Origin: Dryomyza anilis
Taxonomy: Eukaryota; Arthropoda; Insecta; Diptera; Dryomyzidae
Assembly (NCBI GenBank): GCA_951804985.1
Contig: OX638130.1
Location: forward strand, 130,399,593-130,463,592
Length of the DNA stretch: 64,000 nt
Direction of reading: 5' to 3'
Below are positions 59,970 through 64,000 of this stretch, one piece after another (position 1 is the stretch's first letter; each line of letters begins with the position of its first letter). The notes beneath the pieces were generated by a model, which made no database searches, was not told where the DNA came from, and worked only from the letters and a program-made list of their open reading frames with translations. The position numbers and the translations under genes were made by a program.

Positions 59970-60480
59970 ATACACTCAGAAAAATTGTTCCTTATAATAA
60001 TAAATTTTCCTTATTTTAAGAAAACAGTTTCTTTATAATAAGTCAACTCTTCCTATTAGGGATAAACCTTCCACAAAGTAAGCAAAGTTTTACTTGATGC
60101 TATGTCAAGTAAATTTTCTTAATATGAGGAAACTGGAAAATATTCATTGAGAATACGTAGCAATTCAGAAGATATTTTTACGAAATACACAATACTGGAT
60201 TTGGAATAACCATTAGACAGTTATTCCAAATCCAACATTACAAAATTTCATTAAAATGGACACATTCCGAAACGTCGTTTCTAACAACAACACCTCATTT
60301 CAACCTGAAATCCATTTCTGACCTGGAAACCTAGTTTCTAATCCCGAAACCTCGTCAACCGAAACCAAGTTTATTCTTCAGCAGAAATTACAGGTTTGTC
60401 AAGACATGAATTCATGTTGAAAAGCTATTCATGATAGAAATACCCTTTCCAATGTAAAAAAACAACGGATTTTTCAGATT
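59970..60480. other. Decayed element with TACACTCAGAAAAA start
   Basis: TACACTCAGAAAAATTGTTC looks like another member of the CACNCAGAAAAA-ended group, but a right end was not found. Towards 60255-60365 three loose repeats of the GAAACCTCGTTTCTAA type occur. A perfect hairpin is at 60197-60233. Confidence 0.4.
60197..60233. other. Hairpin, 14-bp perfect stem
   Basis: GGATTTGGAATAAC, nine bases of loop (CATTAGACA), then the exact complement GTTATTCCAAATCC. It is isolated inside AT-rich DNA and may be a remnant of a foldback. Confidence 0.8.
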
Positions 60481-60545
60481 AGTTTGTACATACCCAGTAG
60501 GTTGTATTTGACACGTATTTGACACTTTTTTCGATTTTCAGTTTT

Positions 60546-60927
60546 CTCACCCCCTAGGATTGTTTAGGTACAAAAAATAAGATATGCAATTTTTTTTTTG
60601 AATTTGAACAACGGCAACACGCCGCAAGTACATTGAAAATAGTACTAGGAGTCGAAATTTAGAATATTTCAATAGAATATTTAGAGTATGCAATCATGTA
60701 GAACTGTTTGCGAAAAAAACATTATATGTAATCGGATTTTCGATTATTCGATAATTTTCCGAGTTATCGATTGTTTTATACAGCAATAAACACAAACGAC
60801 TCCTAGTACAAATGCACCTCTTAGTACAATTTTCAATGTACTTGCGGCTCGTGTTCACGTTGTTCCAAATCAAAAAAATGTTGCACGCCTTATTTTTGAG
60901 TCCTAATAAACAATCCTAGGGGGTGAG
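60546..60927. mobile_element. Foldback element, CTCACCCCCTAGGATTGTTTA ends
   Basis: The outer ends are CTCACCCCCTAGGATTGTT and its complement at 60908-60927. Further in, CGCAAGTACATTGAAAATAG and ACTAGGAGTCG at the left match, reversed, CGACTCCTAGTAC and CAATTTTCAATGTACTTGCG at the right. The centre is AT-rich. The tip CACCCCCTAG is shared with the unrelated-looking 3165-3683 element. Confidence 0.8.
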
Positions 60928-61674
60928 GCATGGGTGTTAAAAAATAAGTGACACCTAATGCCCAGTCTGCCATTCGATTCTATATCGCTTCGAGATTGTT
61001 TCGAGAAGTCAAGGAACTCATTCTAGAGGAATTCATTCGATCTCGATGACGATTTCGTATCTACTTTTTTACATTTTCTAAGATGTGCGCAGATATCGTA
61101 CCGAGATAATAAAGTTTATTTAAACGAGAAAAAAATGAATCTGAATCGAGCTTAAAACGTTTTATTTGGAACATAAGAATTTTACTTTCAAACTTTGTAC
61201 CTCTTTTAAATTTATAACTCAATCATTTGTCGATTTGTAAAAAAATCCTTGTCAAACGATCGTCTTTACAAAATAGAATTCATAAAGTTCAACTTAAAAA
61301 CACTTAAAAAATCGAGAGAATTTGTTTGCCATGGCTATCACAAACATCAATTTTATATAATTCGGGGTTGCTGATTTTGACTGCATACTCAGTTTTATTC
61401 AATTACATAATAATGTTTTTAAAAAAAATTGATCTCGAAATTTTAGACCCTTTCATCCACTTTTTAGAATAAAAAAAACAGTCACTTACAATACTGGTTT
61501 TCCAAAAAAACATTAAACTTAAATTTTTCCTCAGTTGTCAAGACTTATTACAATATACCAACAAATACTAACATTCCGATTTGTTTTAAGATATTTTAAT
61601 CTGAACTCGAAAATTTTGTATTTTTTTTTTTTCTATGATTTTTTTTAGCACTTCAAAACTAATTATAAATAAAA
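60928..61674. other. AT-rich DNA without a recognisable gene
   Basis: No repeat boundary, RNA gene or credible frame is visible. Confidence 0.5.
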
Positions 61675-62253
61675 CCAGTTGGGAAGGTTAGATCACATGG
61701 GAAATTTTAAAGTAGGGACATTTTACAGTATGCTTTATTATGATAGTTAGGATTATCAAAAAATATCGGTCAAAGCCGACTATAAATACCCTACACATTA
61801 CCTTACCATTAATACCTTACCATTCAAAGTGGTATATAGGTCACCAAGGAATACGAATCCTGAAAATAACTACATCTGAAAATAACCATTGCTGAAGAAT
61901 TACCATTCATTTGATACCCATATTTACAAATGGGTAGGTGTACCGAATTTCGATTTTTGTTTTGGGAACCACAAGTCGTTTCGCCGGAAAACGTTATTTT
62001 CATGTATTTGAGCATGATGTCAATATATATTTGACCAAAAAAGTTTACCTAAGCACGTATACAGTAAATTTGATCTGTAGATGTAAATTTTATATGAGGT
62101 ATTTGAACATAAGTGGTCGGTTCTCAGGTCACAATAGACCGATCATGCCAATTTTCTTGTTCGATATATAAGTAATCTAAATGTAAAGTTTCATTGCTCT
62201 AGTTCTTCTACTTTTTCTGTAATCGTGATTTCAACAGACAGACAGAAGGACAA

Positions 62254-62284
<31 letters not shown>

Positions 62285-62360
62285 GACATCGCTTCTTCAG
62301 GGTGTTACAAACGGCGTACCAAACTGAATATACCCTTTCACTCTTAGTGTAGGGTATAAA
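61675..62360 (+). mobile_element. Dispersed repeat, 11657 family, copy 2
   Basis: It starts CCAGTTGGGAAGGTTAGATC and ends TCTTAGTGTAGGGTATAAA, like the copy in the piggyBac remnant, with an expanded GACA run (62235-62283) before the tail. Middle sequences have drifted widely. It contains no protein domain. Confidence 0.7.
62235..62283 (+). repeat. CAGA tetranucleotide run
   Basis: An imperfect run of CAGA units inside the dispersed repeat; the copy at 11657 has a much shorter version at 12308-12326. Confidence 0.85.
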
Positions 62361-64000
62361 CATGATCTGGTTATGTAGAGGATAGTACAAACTAACGAAT
62401 AAAAATACAACTCTGGGAAAAATGTCCCTAAAATAATTGTGAAGGAAAATAATTGCGCGGGGGAGATTTGGGCAAAACAAAAAGAATAGAGAAAAGAATA
62501 TTACGTGAAAATAGAATTCGAGAAAGTAGATTCGAGCCAGAAATGTCGTGTAAGAATTTATTTTTAGAAGAATTGTTTTTGAGAAGTATTGGGTGTATTT
62601 CTTTATTCGTTCTGAACTTTCAGAATATTCCGTTTTAAATATTTCTATTACTTTATTTATTCCGAACGTTCGGAACGTATTCTGTTTATTCCGAGTTCAA
62701 TCGTAGAATACACAGAATAAAACTGTCAACTTAGATACTATTTACACAAATTAAATTTATTATTTAAATGAAATCGAGTGTATCACAAGATATTGGTGGT
62801 ATGTCGCGTGTGTCTTAAGATATTGGTGGTCTTGGAATTTTTTTGATTAAGAGACATATGTGAAACGTTGTACGATGCATTATATGTGTTAGCATTTTAG
62901 TGAAATACCTTTAAATTGATAAACAACGTTTTTAAAAAGTTAATTTTAATAAGTGATTGATTTTCAAATTATTTTTTAATGTTTGTTTACATTTATGTAT
63001 TCTGGTAATTCTGAAACTGCTACTTTATTCACAGTATTCTACATATTCCGGATAAAATATCAAACTATTCTGTTCGTTCAATTCTTATTCCAGAATGAAT
63101 AAAGAAATACGCCCGGGAAAATATGTCGGGAAAAAATTGTCTTGGGGCAGAATTGTCGTTAGGGAGAAGTACGCGAAGGAAATTTTCATAAGAAAGAAAT
63201 ATATCAATGGAGAATAATCTGAGGAAAAGTTGTCTCGGGGAAGAATAATGCTGAAAATAATTTTCTTTGGGTACATTTTTTTTGACAAAGAATTGTCTGG
63301 GAAAATATTCTAGCGAAGTAGTGTTTGGTTTTCCAACTAATCGATATATTAGACATTCCAATATATGAGCCATTTTTAAATGTAAATTTGGACTTTTATG
63401 TTTTTTTTCCATTTGGTTTTGAAGATGATATCGGTCATTTTCGGAATTCAGTTTTTGAATAAATCAAACTTTTTGTATAGGATTCTAGTAAGAATAATTT
63501 TCAGATCTATTTTTTTGTTTAACAAAGATTGTTTTTTTAATATGTATTTAAACGGAATGATCGCATCGAATATCGAGATTTATTTGAAAAACATTGCGAT
63601 ACCGATGTGATAAATACTTAAATATCATATCTCTTTCTTAAATATTATTGTATGCAAAATTTTAAAAATCAGTAGCCTTAAGTACTTGACGAATAATACA
63701 TACAATTCAGGAATTCAGGCTTGAATTGATCAGACCTGAATACAATCGTGAATTCTGCTGGGTTTTTTCCAACCACATGTCAAAAGAGGACTTGGAAATT
63801 ATAAAGCGAAATAAGTATATACAATACCGATTTAATTGCCGTCGAATACCATAAAACCTCATTAGCACTCGTATAAGAATCCCTCGTAATTTTGGCTGTA
63901 CTTTATATTATTTTCTTAGTAATTTTTTTTTTAAAATACATAATTCCATAAAAGTTATACTGTGGACTTCTTGAAGCAATGTTATATAACCGAATTCGAT
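62361..64000. other. AT-rich DNA, possible diverged Helitron-like tail, no gene
   Basis: At 62405-62540 and 63108-63330, loose repeats of the GGGAAGAATTNTC type and the segment GACAAAGAATTGTCTGGGAAAA recall the short repeat and tail of the Helitrons, without clear ends. TTATTCCGAACGTTCGGAA-like palindromic motifs occur at 62590-62710. At 63765-63795, CCAACCACATGTCAAAAGAGG resembles the right end of the 1269 family. No gene is visible. Confidence 0.4.

Overview
The window reads as nuclear DNA of an insect, most likely a higher fly (Diptera; a tephritid-like fruit fly is plausible but not shown). The grounds are a gene with short GT-AG introns and an AATAAA signal, very AT-rich intergenic DNA, and a dense mix of Helitron, piggyBac-like, mariner-derived, foldback/MITE and tRNA-headed SINE repeats. 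There is no bacterial-type gene organisation, no rRNA, no intact tRNA gene and no CRISPR array.

Only one convincing protein gene is present, on the + strand at about 40.45-44.06 kb. It encodes a secreted protein of about 986 residues, rich in YGPPP motifs and glutamine, in two coding exons (40629-41936 and 42008-43660) with a probable further intron just upstream of the ATG. It looks like a cuticle or extracellular-matrix structural protein. Its GC-richer coding sequence contrasts sharply with the surroundings.

The rest is layered transposon history. At 6.8-12.8 kb a decayed piggyBac-like element, with TTAA target duplications and matching ends, was invaded by two head-to-tail non-autonomous Helitrons and separately by another dispersed repeat; the original coding sequence can still be followed across the insertions. 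A third, solitary Helitron lies at 35.2-37.8 kb. All three Helitrons carry tandem units of about 240-285 bp and a long 15-bp minisatellite that creates spurious long ORFs. A SINE family has five body copies (17.4, 21.0-22.6, 27.4, 55.8 and 57.9 kb); one is split by a 1.3-kb element made of subterminal repeats. Several foldback elements and MITEs are scattered through the window. Many families that look unrelated internally share the terminal sequence CACACAGAAAAA or close variants, which suggests a common mobilising source. A mariner-derived foldback at 26.7-27.0 kb has a transposase start codon region in both arms.

Stretches of higher sequence complexity without repeats (about 5.3-6.3, 15.2-15.7, 18.9-20.2, 24.5-25.6, 32.4-32.8, 39.6-40.5, 50.2-51.1, 53.5-54.2 and 58.5-59.8 kb) are probably ordinary host DNA: introns, 5' exons or regulatory regions of genes whose coding parts lie outside the window. 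No reading frame there is convincing.
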